Assembly: GCA_023105745.1 (NCBI GenBank)
Contig: JALGQZ010000008.1
Span: 24,007,866 to 24,071,865 of the forward strand
Source of the DNA: Austropuccinia psidii
Taxonomy: Eukaryota; Basidiomycota; Pucciniomycetes; Pucciniales; Sphaerophragmiaceae
Reading direction: 5' to 3'
Length of the DNA: 64,000 nt
Shown here: piece after piece, positions 37,721 to 51,800 of the stretch
Layout: the number at the start of each line of letters is the position of its first letter
Numbering within the stretch: position 1 is the stretch's first letter
Program-made: the position numbers and the translations under genes
Notes under the pieces: generated by a model
What the model was told of the DNA's origin: nothing
Seen by the model: the letters and a program-made list of their open reading frames with translations, nothing else
Database searches by the model: none

Positions 37721-40532
37721 TGTATGAAGCAGTGATAATAAAGAGTATTCACAACCCAAAATATGACTTTGACATGGATAATAATGTTAAAATGGGTTTT
37801 AAATAAAATAAAAGGGCTTTACTAATGATTATTAGTGGTGGTGAGCACTGTTGAAAGCCCTGGGTGCAGCTTTACCTGTTGGGTTACAATAATAAATTCT
37901 ACAATTGTAAAGTTTATAGAATAACCTGGTTCTTTTCCAAGATTATATCTGTTTTTGCCAGTTGTACTATGTAGGAATTCAAGAGAAAAATGGGGAAACC
38001 CTGTCTGGTGGAGAAAAAGCCTCCTTTTATCCTAAAATGGGGTGGAATGGCCCTCTAGACCATCCACATAGAGGAAGTGAGGATTTTTTCACTTTTGAGT
38101 ACTGGCTTGTGCCTTTCTTAGTGCCTGTATGCTCTGTATTGGGCTCATATATGGTTTTGAAACCACATCTGGGCAGTTTTCACCAATACAGGTTGAACAT
38201 TTTCATCTGGGGACCACATAGCCCTCTTCTGATGTGTATGACACATAGAATGCTGTACAGAACCTGTATGGGACCCCATTATTGAACGAAGTATGAGGTA
38301 TTGAGATATAAACATGCTTCTGTGTCTATTTGACCACTCATAATCATACTTATGGGAGAATATCCCACAGTAAGACTGTGTTGGTCTAACTGTGGGTTTT
38401 TGAGCTTAGACCTACCATACCTTTTTCAGTTTTTGGGATATCAAGATCAAGGATAGTTTATTTTTTAGCCCTGGATGTGTTCTACACAGTGGTACCTCAT
38501 TTGATATGGTTATCATTAAGTATGGCAAAGTTATGCCATTGTCACAGGGGCTCTTGGACAGAAATACAATAGTGGCCTGGCACTCAGCAATCAGGGAACT
38601 CACTTGGAAGACTCCAAAAGAATAAAGAATAAAAATAATAAGAATGAATTCCTCTAAAAGATATGCAGGTACAAGATGAGATGCAAAGAGGAAAGGGAAG
38701 CCAAATGGCCAAAGAGCCAACCAAGTAAGTCCTTAATCAATGTTTCAACCTGCCAAAAATGAATAATGGAATTAGTAAGGATATGACCACCAAATATCCA
38801 TTGACAGGCAAAGAAGGAGAAAGAGAAAAGTGCTAAATGACTGACTTAATAATATCAGTATTTGCTTAACTAAAATGAAAAGAAAATAAAGATAAAATAA
38901 AATCAAAGTATATTAATTAACTGGGGAAAAACCCCCCAGGGTGGAAAGGGTAGCCGGTATATGTGAAAAGTTGGGAGCTTGAGTTCTTCAGGCTGAAAAC
39001 TGATCTGTATTGATCCTTGAGGCTGTATGGATTGTTTTGGGAATTGATACAGATGGCTAATATTGAAATTGAATTGGGTTGAATGAATTTCCCATGCTTG
39101 AAAATGAAATACGGTTCTTGATGGATCCAGACTGTATTGAAATGAGTATGGTTGCCAAGATGGATTGAGTGGAGCTTTGACACTTGACAACTTCTTTTGG
39201 CACTGCCTCTTGAATACACTTTGAGAATCAGTTGACAGTATTCCCTTGGAAGGAATACTTGGAGTGAGAATAACCAATGAATGCTTGATGGCATCATTGG
39301 TATTTGAGGTTTTGACACTTGCCCTTGAGCCTTGATGAATCCTCTTGCTGACGTGACTGGATGGCCTGATGGAAAGTTGAAATAACCAGATTATATTGCC
39401 GCCGGTGCATTTCTGCTGAAAAAAGATGAATAATGGTGTATAACACCATATATGGCATTTTGGTTATTGGAGGTTGGAAATGGCCATAAGTCTTTAGAGA
39501 TGACGCCAGGAGGATATTGGTGAAATTTGGTTTTGGAAGGCTTCAGAGGTGTCAGAGTGTCTTTTGCTGTATTTGGCCAATTTTGGGTTTTTGGCCAAAT
39601 ACAGCTCATACAGTCTTAAAACTGTATTTCGGCAAAGTGCGCAAAAAGTACGCAAATGCGAAGAAACTGTATTTAAGGCCAAATACAGCTTCTTGGGCTG
39701 TATTTCCCCTGTTGACTGGGAAATACCAAAATTTCCCAAAAGGTAGAGAAAGGCCAGGAAAGGCCTGAGGACGGTGAAGGGCCCAAGCTGGGCCCAGATG
39801 ATGAAATGGCCATAAAAGGCCAAATGAGGTGAGATGGCCAATTTGGCCAATGATTTATGGATATGGCCAGATTGCCATATATTTGACGTGGCATGGATAT
39901 GCCAAATTGAAGTCCAAGGGGATGAATTGCCATGGGTGTGACAGCCAGGTACAGGATTGTTTGTACATATATATGTTTTGATTAAAAACTGTATGGAGCT
40001 TGTTTGCCCCATACCTTTTGTTCTGGATGGAATATGGGAAAATGGATGGCACCATCAGGTTGCTTTTCTGTTCTCTTACCGAAAAGACACCACTTTACGT
40101 ATCTCACACTAAAACTGTAGAAGTTAGATGAGATGTGAATATTTTATTCACCCTTATTTGACCTTATTTTGGTCATACCTTCTGTAATTCTGGTGCTAGC
40201 CCATTTTGGTTAGTACCAGCGGATATCCCCAGCTTAGAGCTTCATTTTGAATACCTATTTAATGGGTTCGAGCCTCTTCCTCTGTATTTCAGATGGGAGG
40301 TGAAAAGTAAGGTTTATGCTCAGAAACACCTTTGACAAGGAATAACTTTGTTATCCTTTGTCCTACGATGATGAGACTTGTATATTTGGGAAGAGGTGAG
40401 TTTCATCTTTCCTTTGATTCCTTTTGAGCTAATTTGGCTCAGATCCATCTTTTGGTGGTATCCTGGCTATACCATTGATTTATGGTATTTGGCTGTCATG
40501 CTTGTGCTTTGTGTTTGAGTCACAGGCTTACA
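37721..40532 (-). repeat. 3' LTR of E4 (LTR-B), interrupted
   Basis: Homologous to 48807-50195 from the plus-strand bases TGTATGAAGCAGTGATAATA onward; ends GGCTTACA at 40532. Interrupted by 38540-39943. Without the insert about 1.40 kb, like the 5' LTR. Confidence 0.85.
38540..39943 (-). repeat. solo LTR of a chromovirus family
   Basis: 1404 bp with ends TGTCACAGGGG and GGTGTGACA, flanked by GCCAT (38535) and GCCAG (39944), one mismatch. The uninterrupted LTR-B at ~49,630 reads GCCATGTACAAG. The first ~400 bp resemble the E6 LTR at 58145, including GGCCTGGCACTCAG and the block around TTAACTGGGGAAAA. No gene; small frames are noise. Confidence 0.88.
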
Positions 40533-40551
40533 TAACCTCCCTCTAAAAAGG
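40533..40551 (-). promoter_or_regulatory. polypurine tract of E4
   Basis: Minus strand CCTTTTTAGAGGGAGGTTA lies directly before the LTR start TGTAAGCC. Same position and similar purine pattern as in E1-E3. Confidence 0.6.
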
Positions 40552-40555
40552 CTCA

Positions 40556-43500
40556 TCAGTGATGAGACTTTTCAGTTCTCCTAAAGGCCCTGAATCTCCT
40601 CACATGAAGGTTCTCATCTGGTATGGAATATTTAGCCAACCATTTGTCTTTATCTGCTGTCTGGTTTTTAAATCTGACTAAGTACTGCCTCTGGTCTTTA
40701 TCATTCAGTCTAATCTTCCTGGACTTGATGATTTCCTTCACAGGGCCAGGGGAGTCCTCCACTTCCACTATTTTTGGTGGAGTGGGATTCTCTTCTTGGA
40801 GGGGAACTTATCTCCCTCTGTCTGGAAGTATGGCCTAACCAGACTCACTGGGAATACTGGGTATTTCCTAGAGATTTTCTCTGTGATTCTAACTTCCACT
40901 TTATTTTTCCCTATCAGCTTAATGATATTGAAGGGCCCTACAGTAAGTCTCTCATCTTCTTTGGTCCCTTAAGATTGTTGAAGTTTAGTGTAGACACTAA
41001 CACTTGGTCCCCCTCTTTGAAGTAAGGTTCCATGTGTGTTTTTTCCCACCTCTGTTTGTGGTATTCTTTTTCCTCAGCTATGCATTTGGCAGCTTTGTCA
41101 CAAGCCTTCTTCCACATATCATGGAAGTCCTTGGCTCTGGGGTGGATAGTTAGAAGATTCTTCTTCAAGTGATCCACAGGCAGAAGGGGGTTCCACCCTT
41201 TTTCTACCAGTAAAGGGGATTTCCCTGTGGTAGAATGCTGGCTAGTATTATAAGCCAGTTGGTCTGCTGGTAGAAGGGTAACCCAGTCATTGTTCTATCC
41301 TTCATGGTCTCTGTATTCCATGCCATATGCATAGAGCTATCTAAGGATATTCTCCATGGTTTGGATAATCCTTTTACCTAGGCCATCTGTTTGTGGATGG
41401 TAAGCTGTGGAGAATGCAAGTTTAGTACCAAGCATTTCATACAAGTTGTTCCGAATTTCTAATGGGAATTTCAGGTCCCTATCACTAATGATAACTTGAG
41501 GGACTCCACAGGTGGATATTATATTATTCCGAAATAATAAGGCAGTATTCATTGCTGTATCCTCCTTGTGACATGGCAGGCACCTCACACGCTTGCTGAT
41601 CCTATCAACTATGATCAGGAAAGAATTGAAGTTCTCTTTTCCTCCTGGGACAGGTCCTGTAACCCAGTCCATATTGATGGTTTCCCATGGGTGTTTGGGC
41701 TCTTCTAGATGTTGAAGTAGTCCATACTTTTCCCCATGTTTTCTATTTGCCTTCTGGCATCTTTCAGAAGTGTTGATATATTCACACATATCTTGTTACC
41801 ATTTGGGCCACCAATCTGTGCTTGCTACCCTGTCCTTGGTCCTGTCTTCACTCATGTGTCCCATATAGGGGCAGTCATGGCATTCCTGCAGGATCATGAA
41901 TATCTGGTCTCTATCTACTACTGTGAGTGCACTTGTATGTTTCTCCCTATGATATACCAGGCCATCAATAAGCAAAAATGTATCTTCCTTAAAGTCTCTT
42001 AACCAAGGTTCCTCTAACTGGGATTCCAGTTCTGGGCTCCTGTACTTCTGTTGGAGGATTTGCAATGGTATGCCACACTGTTTGTGTTTGGCATATGTCT
42101 TCATCACTGCATTGAAAAATTAATTATGCAGTATTGAGTAGCTCATTACCAATATGGGAGTTTCTGTCTCTTCTGAATCAGTGTCTCCACTTTCTGTGGT
42201 ACCACCTTCTGGTACCCATTCAGAAAATCTGAAGTTTTTCCTCCTATCTATTTCCATGACATGGATAGGGATCTTGGCTGCTATTTCAGGGTCATAAGCT
42301 GCGTTTCTTTTGACATTATCCAGTGGCCATCTTCTGAGGCCATATGAATTGGTATGACTTTTACCCTCCTTATATATGATGGTAATATTGCCTGTATACT
42401 CTTGGATGGCTATTTGCCACCTCAACATGCGTCTATTGATAGTCTTCATGTTGAGTAAAGACTTCAAGGCTGTGCAGTCTTTGTAGAATTCAACGACTGC
42501 ACCATCCAAATAATAGTGCAGTTTGTCAAAAGCCCATACTAAGCATAGACATTCAGTCTGGGTGGCCCCATACCTGGATTGTGAATCTTTCAGTTTTCTA
42601 CAAATGTAGAATATTCCTCCCTCTCTTGGTTCACCATCTACAATTTGTCACTCATGAAGGGCTGCCCCTAAGCCCTGGCTACCAGCTGAATCAATTTATA
42701 GCTTGAATGGTAGCTCAAAGTCAGGCAATATTAGTACAGGTGCATTTGTGAGTTCATGTTCGATCCTCTCATATGCATCCCTTCTTTCCTTAGTAATCTC
42801 AAAAACTACATCTTTTGAATACAGCTTCTATAGACTACTAGTTATGTGGGCAAAATGTTTGATGTGGTTTGTATAGTAGCTAGCAAACCCAAGGAAAGAT
42901 TGCATCTCTTTGAGGTTTTTTGGGTACTGGCTTCTGCAGTACTGCTGCTACTTCTTTCTTTTCTATTTCAAGGCTAAGACCTGAGACTTTATGTCCTAAA
43001 GCTAGACGCTCTTGTTGGCCAAAATTTCACTTCTTAAGTGAGATTTTCAGATTGATGGGTTTGCATTTACTGAGGACTCTGTCTATGTACTGCACATGGT
43101 CTTTCCATTTCTCCGAGTATATAATGATGTCATCAATAGAAACTACCATCCAGCCATCTAATATTTCATCTTGAAATATTGTATCCATCATCCTTTGGAA
43201 GTGGGCTGGTGAATATTTGATGCCAAATGGCATCCTGGTGTACTCATATATGCCCCTATGGCATATGATTGTAAGTAATTTCATGGAGTTTGGTTTAAAT
43301 CCATTCTGGTGAAAACACTTCATAAAATACATTTTGGCTACGTATTTGTCTTTTGCTAGTGTGTCTCAGGCATGAGGTATCCTAAGTATGGGGTACCTGT
43401 CAGCTTTTGTGTCAGGCTGAGTCTATATTGAAGTGGTAATAAGAGTATTTACAACTAGAATTATGACTGTGACACATAGAAAATTGATTAATAATAAGAG

Positions 43501-46500
43501 TTTTTGATTTAAAAGATGATTTATAATATATTTAAGGGGTTCTACAATTGAAGAATAGTGGTGGTGAGCGCTATTGAGAACCCAGGGTGCAATCTTACCA
43601 GTTGGGTTACTATAATAAGAGTTACAATAATTAAATATATAATTATACCTGTTTATTACCCAATAGTAAAACTGTTTTTGACAGTTTACTACGTAGGGTA
43701 TTCAAGAGCAGGATGAGGAAAGGCTTTTGGCTGTGAAAAGCCCTCCTTTTATCCTGAAATTGAGGTGGAAAGGCTGCTAGACCTTTCCACGTAGAGGAAG
43801 AGAAGATTTTTCACTCTCTATGACAGGCTTGTGGTTTGCAAACAGCCTGTATACCCTGTATTGGGCTCAGATGTGGTTTTGAAACCACATCTGGGCGGTT
43901 TTCACCAATACAGGGTGAAAATTTTCATCTGGGGACCTCACAGCCTGATTCTGACGTGTATGACGCGTAGAATGCTGTACAGAAACTGTATGGGACCCCA
44001 GTATTGACTGACATATGAGGTATTGAAGTAAAAACATGCTTCTTTGTCTATTTGACACCTCATATTCATGGTTATGGGATATTATCCCATGGTAAGGCTG
44101 TATCTGACAGCAGGTGGGATTTTGACCTTAAAATGGTCATAACTCTGTCGGTTTTTGAGATATCAAGCTCAAAGTTGGTTCATTGAATAGCTCTGTATGA
44201 GCTCTACACAATGGTACCCAACTTGACATGGTTATTATTAAATATGACAAAGTTATCCCATGTACAAGTATTTTTGTACATTGGCGTGGTCTGGGCAAAA
44301 GCTGTATTAAGCTTATTTGGCCAATGACTTCTGTTGTAGTTGAGCTATGAGGAAATGGATGGCACCATAAGATAGCCCTGATTGTGATCTTTCCAAAAAG
44401 ACCCCACTTTAGGTATCTCACACTAAAACAGTAAAAGTTAGATGAGAGGTGAATGTTTTGTTCACCCTTATTTGGTCTGAATTTGACCATAACTCAAGTA
44501 ATACTGGTGCTAGCTCAGTTTGGCTAGCACCATTAGATAGCCCTGGCTTAGAGCTTCATTTTGAATACCCATTTGATGGGGTTAATCCTCTCCTTCTAGA
44601 TTTTAGATGAGAGGTGAAAATTAAGGTTTATGCTCAGCAATAACTTTGAGCAGGAATAACTTTGTTATTTCTTGTCCTATGGTGATGGGACTTATATTTT
44701 CAGAAAGAGGTGAGTTTCCTCTTTCTTTTGATACCTTTTGAGCTAATTTGGCTCAGCTCCATGTTTTGGTGGTATTTTGGCTATACCATTGGTTTATGGT
44801 ATTTTAGCTGTCATGCTTGTGCTCTGGTTTTGAGTCACAGGCTGACATTTTGTGTAGTTTTTCAGAGCTCTGAAATCTCCACGCAGCCTAGATTTGCCAT
44901 CATTCAAGGTGATCTGGACGGGAGTTGTGATTTCCACTATTGCATTTTGTCCAATCTTTCTGATGAAATCCATGTCTCGGAGTTAATTGATGTGTTTTTC
45001 AATTTCTTTCCTAGTCTCCAGACTTGCTGGGTATGGAGTTGTCCTGAGCATGGGTGGATAAGGTCTTTCCACATCCAGATATAGTTCTATATCATGGCCT
45101 CTCATTTTTCCTAATGGTTCCTTACCAATGACAAATGCTGGTCTATTCTTTCTCAGAATATTCAACAAACTTAGTTTCTGTTTCCTGGTGAGGGTAGTGC
45201 TGAACTGGACCTCTCTGAATTCATTCAGTAGTTCTTTTAGTGGATCCTGGGCAGATATTTGGTATATATCAAGTGAACATTTCCTTTCCCTGTTGGTACC
45301 AATGGTAATGTGCCTGTTTTTACTGTTGTAAATATCAATGGCATACATCCTCTGGTTATCTGTCCCCAGTAAGAACCCTTGGATGTGGGCATCATCAAGC
45401 ACTACAAACTCTGAGTTGAGTCTGATATTACCCTTCCTGTGGGGTATAATTATCTCTTTGATAATTGTCTCAATGGAAGTCATCTTCCCTGAAGCACTTC
45501 GAAGTTCTTTTGCCTGGTTGGAAAGAGCTGTTCTTCACAATTTGAGAAGTGGTCCAGATAATTTCTGGCCACTATGGAGCAGTGTGCCCCACTGTCAATG
45601 ATACATGGGTGTTGTGCATTGTCTATACAGACAGCAATCTTTGTGGCTGTCCCATGTATGTATGCTATTCCTTTAGTTGGTGTAACTAGGAATATTCGTG
45701 CATCTTGTATGTGTTCTCACAAGTTTTTGTTTGCATTGTCTTGTGGCATGCCATATTCTAACTGTATGTCCTGAATTTCTAGTGGTTTTTCCTCTTGGTA
45801 GTCCACTCAATATTCCTCTCTTGGGTCTTGCTCCTCATCAGACTGTTCTCTGATGTCATCTCCCATAGAGGCTGATTCAGAATCCTCCGTGGGGAATTCC
45901 TGCTCTGGGACTTTCTCAATGGCATAGACTTTTTTCTTTGCCTTTGGACGGTTGTTGGCATAGTGATCTGTTCAACCACAATTGTGACAAGACTTTTTCT
46001 TCTCAATCACTTGTGCCACTCTTTCTTCGGGTTTGTCTTTGAACTCCACCCTGAACTTTGGTTTCTTTTTAAAACCACTGCTTTTGTATGGGGAATATTT
46101 CCCTATATTTGCTCTTTTCCTTAGATCTTGTAAGGTATTTGTGTTGTCATATAGAGTGCAATTTTGGTTGCATCTGCATTTTACTGCATTCTCTAGTTAT
46201 CCTGGCATTTGTTTCAGAAGTTTTTTATTCCTCATTTGAATTCATTTGAGGATCAATGGCTTTGAGTCTTTTAGACTGTCTAAGACACCATTCATATGGA
46301 TCTTTGTCCACTGAATACTTGTCATTTTCAAATGACATGGTCTTTTGCCATATCCAAGTACCATTGCTGTACTTTAAGATGATTTGACTCTTCCACCATG
46401 CATTTCTTTCATTTCTGTGTACCAAATACTAGCATGTCCTTCAAATGCTGTATTAACTCTAGCAGTAATCCAGTAGTCTGGTATGCCTGGTACATCAATG

Positions 46501-47439
46501 AAGAGTCCATCAATATAATCTATGAGCTCAATATGATCATATTCTCCTGTACCAGAGAATTTGGGCCAGCTGGAGGCCTCAGGAAGCTGTTTTAAGGCTT
46601 CCTTCTCAGAATAAGACATATTATATCCATCCTGGTATTGATATTGAGATCTTTCCTTATTCACCAACATGGCATCTGGTTTGATGTCCTCTTGGAGATA
46701 TGGATTATCCATAATATGGCCTTGTGGTTGGGGCTTCATGTTATGGTAGACATTGAACTATTTTTTTATGTTTTGATACAGACAATCCCTGTCACTTTTG
46801 CTGTGTTGTTTCTTTTCAAATACTTGATTCAGTCTCTTGTTGGCTTCTTCCAAGGCTTTGCTCAATTGAGCATGTCCTTCTTGAAGAGTTTTGACAATTT
46901 TGTCCACGGAGGTTGTTAATGTTTTCATCCTCTCATGGCTTGCTTAAAGTTCTGCAAAATGCTTTTGAGTTTGCTCAGCAAATTGGGCTATTTGTAACCA
47001 CAGTGCATCACTGTTTAAGCTACTCTCAGGTGTGACAACATTATGTTCAATCTGAGTGGGTGTAATATTTGTATTAATAGGACTACTGATTCTAGAGTCA
47101 TGTACACCTACTTTGGGTTCCTGTGCACTTCTTTCACCAAATGCAACAGCTTCTGGATCATTGGGTCTGACTCTCTCTTCCTGTTCTTGAAGGGGGTCTT
47201 GTTTTTGCTCTTGTATCCTTGTCTTCTCCTGGTAAGTTCCTGGAAACTTCCTGGAATTGTGAGGAATGGTGACTCTTGGCCACTGATCTTCTCGTTTCTG
47301 AATGGTGTGAAGCCACTGGAGAGCTGGTTTGGACTACTCCTTGTGAGCCTGAAGGAATCTGAGTATTTCCTGTCTGGGTCAGCTGTTCTTCAATAACTTG
47401 GATAGTGGATTGATTCTCCCTTATCCTGTTTGCCCTCAC
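40556..47439 (-). pseudogene. E4 gag-pol, heavily broken
   Basis: Recognisable in order on the minus strand: gag coiled region (47,440-46,900), capsid-like part (WPKFSGTGEYDHIEL, ~46,560), zinc knuckle with an internal stop (~45,980), protease and linker (45,000-45,600), RT start (44,850-45,050), then a solo LTR (43410-44847), RT remainder with SIDD in place of YIDD (~43,135), RNase H (42,400-42,800), integrase (zinc finger ~41,750-41,870 with CxxC changed to SxxC; core 41,340-41,700), C-terminal domain (~41,000) and chromodomain-like tail ending 40556. The frame changes at least five times. Distinct family from E1-E3, about equally long. Confidence 0.88.
43410..44847 (-). repeat. solo LTR-B inside E4's RT
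   Basis: 1438 bp, TGTCAGGCTGAG to GGCTGACA, flanked by TTTTG at 43405-43409 and 44848-44852. It splits the RT between ...RALKNYTK and ADRYP. Same family and orientation as E4's own LTRs. Confidence 0.96.
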
Positions 47440-48188
47440 CTCCAGGAGTCTGAACTGCCTGGTGGGATTCCAACCTTTGGTGATTACCTTAAGGTCTATG
47501 AAGTATATCTCTTTTAGACAGATATCCTGTCAACTTGCTCAAAGTTCTGCCCAGTGGGATGCCAGGTTGAACCTCTTGTTTTCCATGCTCCATTGAAAAA
47601 GGTCTTTCAGGGGTTGGTTGAGTTGAAGAACTTGATCCATACCCTTCTAGTCCTATGTTTTGAGGTTTCTGTTGAATTGGAATGTGAATGGAAGAGTGGG
47701 TATTATTTCTCTCAATGCCTTTCCATCCACCACTGTGTCAAAGGTGTTCTCTTCCAGGTCTTCTGGTTCTGGACAAGCTTTCTCTGTCCTCTGGCTGGTG
47801 CCTATGGAAACCAAGGTCTCTGAGGTGTACAGATGACATACCAGTGTTTGCAAGCAGTCAAAAACGTTATTTTCTTAGGGAATTTACCTTTGAATATGCC
47901 CTGGAAAAATTGTTTGTCTGCTGCTTTTGGTAATTTACCTTTTATAGGTTACAACTGGGTCAATGCCTGTAATCTTCCCTGTACGAGTTGTTAAGGTTGG
48001 TTGACCTTGTATGAATGAAGAGTTTTGTGGTTTTCTATTCCTCTGGGTGGCAATGGGCATCCATGTTTTAGCTGTTAGAAGGCCTTCACTGTGCCTCTTT
48101 CCTTTGCCATTGCTTCCCTCTGGTTTTGAGTATGTCACTGGTATTCTGTCCTGTGACTGGGTCCCTAGTGGGATGTAGTTGTTTTCCA
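47440..48188 (-). other. 5' coding part of E4, possible spliced ORF
   Basis: 47939-48188 is open without a break (ENNYIPLGTQSQDRIPV start), preceded by TTATTAAG and followed by GTAAAT. It matches the leader-exon pattern of E2 and E3. Downstream (47,440-47,850) a second open piece contains GTSQRTEKACPEPEDLEENT. Together they may be an ORF1 equivalent, but the frame is too broken to assemble. Confidence 0.4.
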
Positions 48189-48806
48189 CTTAATAATACA
48201 AGAAAAAGAGGGCTTATTGTTAGTTAAGTCTTCTTAAAATGCTGTTTTCACTTCTAAGAATGGCCCCTTGGCAATATATTTCTATATTGTGCCCTTGTAT
48301 TATGAGAGTGTAATTTAATTAACAATTTCATGTCAGAAATACAGTTTACAGCTATCTGGAACACTGTTTGTATACCAGTATCTCACAGATTCACTGGTAA
48401 TGTGCAAATATAATAGGAACAAGTGGTTATGTAAGAGGGTAATTGAAATTAACAATATACCCAACCATGCCTCAACTGTTGCTTTTATAGTAAGAGTGTC
48501 CTTATTTAATTAAAAAAAGGACTATATTTATGGCTTAAAAAGTTTAAATATGTAAAACATGCCAAAAATAATAGTTTTGTGGTGATTAAATTATAATCAA
48601 CCATGCAACAATGCAATAAAAATAGAAACTTTTGGTGGTATATAGTCATATACCACTTTAAAAATAAATATAAGATGTGCATTATATTTATTTTTAAACT
48701 AATTTCACGCTAAAAAAATAAACACATGTCAGGATTACGAAAATAAGAGTCAAAAATCACCAATGATGTCCAAAAAAGTTGTAAAAATATGGCCAGGCCT
48801 CCAAAA
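48189..48806 (-). other. E4 leader
   Basis: Non-coding and AT-rich. On the minus strand the first bases after the 5' LTR are TTTTGGAGGCCTGGCC, similar to those of E2. No tRNA match recognised. Confidence 0.5.
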
Positions 48807-51800
48807 TGTCAGGTTGAGTCTATGAATAGGTGATAATAAAGAGTATTTACAACCAAAACTATGACTGTGACATGGATAATAACACCAAAAATGGGTTTTA
48901 AATAAAATAAAAGGGCTTCACTAATGATTATTAGTGGTGGTGAGCACGGTTGAAAGCCCTGGGTGCAGCTTTACCTGTTGGGTTAAAAGAAGAAAGTCTA
49001 CAATACTCAAGTTTATGGAATAACCTGGTTATTTTCCAATAGTATAACTGTTTTTGACAGTTGTACTACGTAGTAGTTCAAGAGCAGGATGGGGAAAGAT
49101 TTTCTGGTGGATAAAAGGCCTCCTTTTATCCTAAAATAGGGTGGAATGTCCCTCTAGAGTATCCATCTAGAGGAAGTGAGGAGTTTTTCACTTCAGAGTA
49201 CTGGCTTGCGGTTTTCATAGTTCCTGTATGCTCTGTATAGGCTCAGATGTGGTTTTGAAACCACATCTGGGCAGCTTTCACCAATACAGGGTGAAAACTT
49301 TCATCTGGGGACCACATAGTCCCCTTCTTACATGTATGACGCGTAGAATGCTGTAAAGAACCTATATGGGACCCATTTTTGAATGAATTATGGGTATTGA
49401 AGCATAAAAATTCTTCTTTTTATATTTGAAACCTCATAATCATACTTATGGGAGAATATCTCACAGTAAGACTGTATTGGTCTAGCTGTGGAATTTTTAG
49501 CTTAAAGCTGGCATAAAATTCTCAGTTTTTGAGATATCAAGCTCAAGGTTGGTTCATTGTGTAGCTCTGAATGTCTTCTACACAATGTTACCTCATTTTA
49601 TATGGTTATCATTAGCTATGGCCAAGTGATGCCATGTACAAGAATTTTTGTACATATATATGTTTTGTTAAAAACTGTATGGAGCTTGTTTGCCCCATAC
49701 CTTTTGTTCTAGATGAGATATGGGGAAATTGATGACATCATCAGCTAGTCCAAAAATACTGAACTTTAGGTATCTCACACTAAAACTGTAAAAGTTAGAT
49801 GAGAGGTAAATACTTTATTCACCCTTATTTGACCTTATTTTGGTCATAACTTCTGTAATTCTGGTTATAGCTCAGTTTGGTTAGTACCATTGGATACCCC
49901 TGAGCTAGAGCTTCATTTTGAATACCCATTTTATGGGCTTAAGCATCTTCCTCTGTATTTCAGATTGGAGGTGAAAATTAAGGTTTATGCTCAGCAACAA
50001 CTTTGAGAAGTAATAACTTTGTTATTGTTTGTCCTATGATAATGGGACTTGTATATTTGGGAAGAGGTGAGTTTCCTCTTTCCTTTGATAGCTTTTGAGA
50101 TGATTTGACTTAGCTCCATGTTTTGGTGGTATCTTGGCTATACCATTGATCTATGGTATTTGGCTGTCATGCTTGTCCTCTGGTTTTGAGTCACAATGTA
50201 AGGTGTGGATATGAAAATTTGATACCATATCAAGTAATTTTCCTGTCCTCTAAATATTCATCAGGTAAAATTATTTAAAAATAGTAATAAATAGTATTTT
50301 TAAAGAGAAAACATGCCAATTTGCTTTTTTTTAACTTTTTAAGTATAAAACAATAATATAATTAAGATTTATTGATCTACCAACAATAAAGATTTATCCA
50401 AAAATACTCTACAAGAGATATTTAAGGCTACAAAAGAAATTTCTTCAAGCAAAATTTCAATTGGAATTAATTGAGAAAATAACTTCACACAATTCATTAA
50501 AGAAAAAAGTCTGTAAAAAAAATTTAAAGGTAGAACACACCCAAAAGTGACCAGAGTGAATTTGGAAGCAAAGTGGCAAAGTCAACAGTGATCAAAGATG
50601 CTTTAATTCACTTTTGGGGTGGTGAAGGGGTAAAAATCATTATAAAAGTTACAAACAGTGATTATGATAATTTTTTCACGTGGTTAAAAGGTTTAAAATT
50701 ATATGAAAAGGGTGGTTGGAATCTTTTATTGATTGGTTTAAAAGTGCTTGAACTAATTATAAAAGGAAAAGATATCAACATGAATAGAAAAGTGGGGCAA
50801 AGAAGACATTCTTTTATAGCCATCAATTTTCTTACTCCAAAAGTAAACTTTACTCTTGTCAGTCGTTGCAAAACACTCTGACAACAGAAAAGCCAATTAT
50901 GGCATCATTGAACCCTGATTTAGCCCAACAAAGGGCTGGTTTTACACATTTTTTGCTATTTTTAGCCATTTTAGACCCTTAAATCAGCCATTACTATAGT
51001 AATACCTGACCTAAAGCCTTCAAAACACATCAGAATGAGTGTAAGAGACATAGAAATCAGTTAAAACTGTCTTTATTAAGATTCCTTTATCTTAAGGGTA
51101 GTTTTAACCTCTTGGCAACAGTTAAAACTACCCTGGTTGGTATCACAACCTCATCATCAATTGAGTCACAGACCCTGTGACTCAATTCCATGCCAAAAGT
51201 GATGAACGTTTGTGTGGATTTTGGAATCTCACACCTGTCAGCAAGGACTTTGGGGGTGTGGCTTGCCCTTAGACCTAGAGTTCCTTTTCCCCCAAATTTA
51301 ATCTTTCCAATTATTTTTTTCCTTTAATTCCTCATCATGTATTATCCTTACAATTTACATATGTAACTCAATTGATTTTTACAATACACTACTGTAATAA
51401 TTGACACCTCATATGTAAATCACAGTTCACTTATGTAATACACGCGCACATTTTGACAATTCAATTGAATTCAATTAGAAATACTTCAATACCTCATAAC
51501 TTCTAAAATATACACAAAATTTGATGATTAACAATACATGTGATGTGAATCAAACTAAGGTTTTGAGGATTTTCAACTTTTATAAAGAAAATACAAAAAA
51601 CTTAATTTAAGCTTATTTAGAGTTGAGTTACATAAATTTCACTCAGAGGTGACCCCACCTAATTTTTTATAAGGAATCCAATGGTGCAATAAGTTTTATA
51701 TGTTTCTTTTTTAGATAAAAATTTATGATAAAATTTATTTAACTTTTTTCTAAGATTATTTCATTTTGGTTAATTTTGTTAAAAATTCATTTTTACTTAA

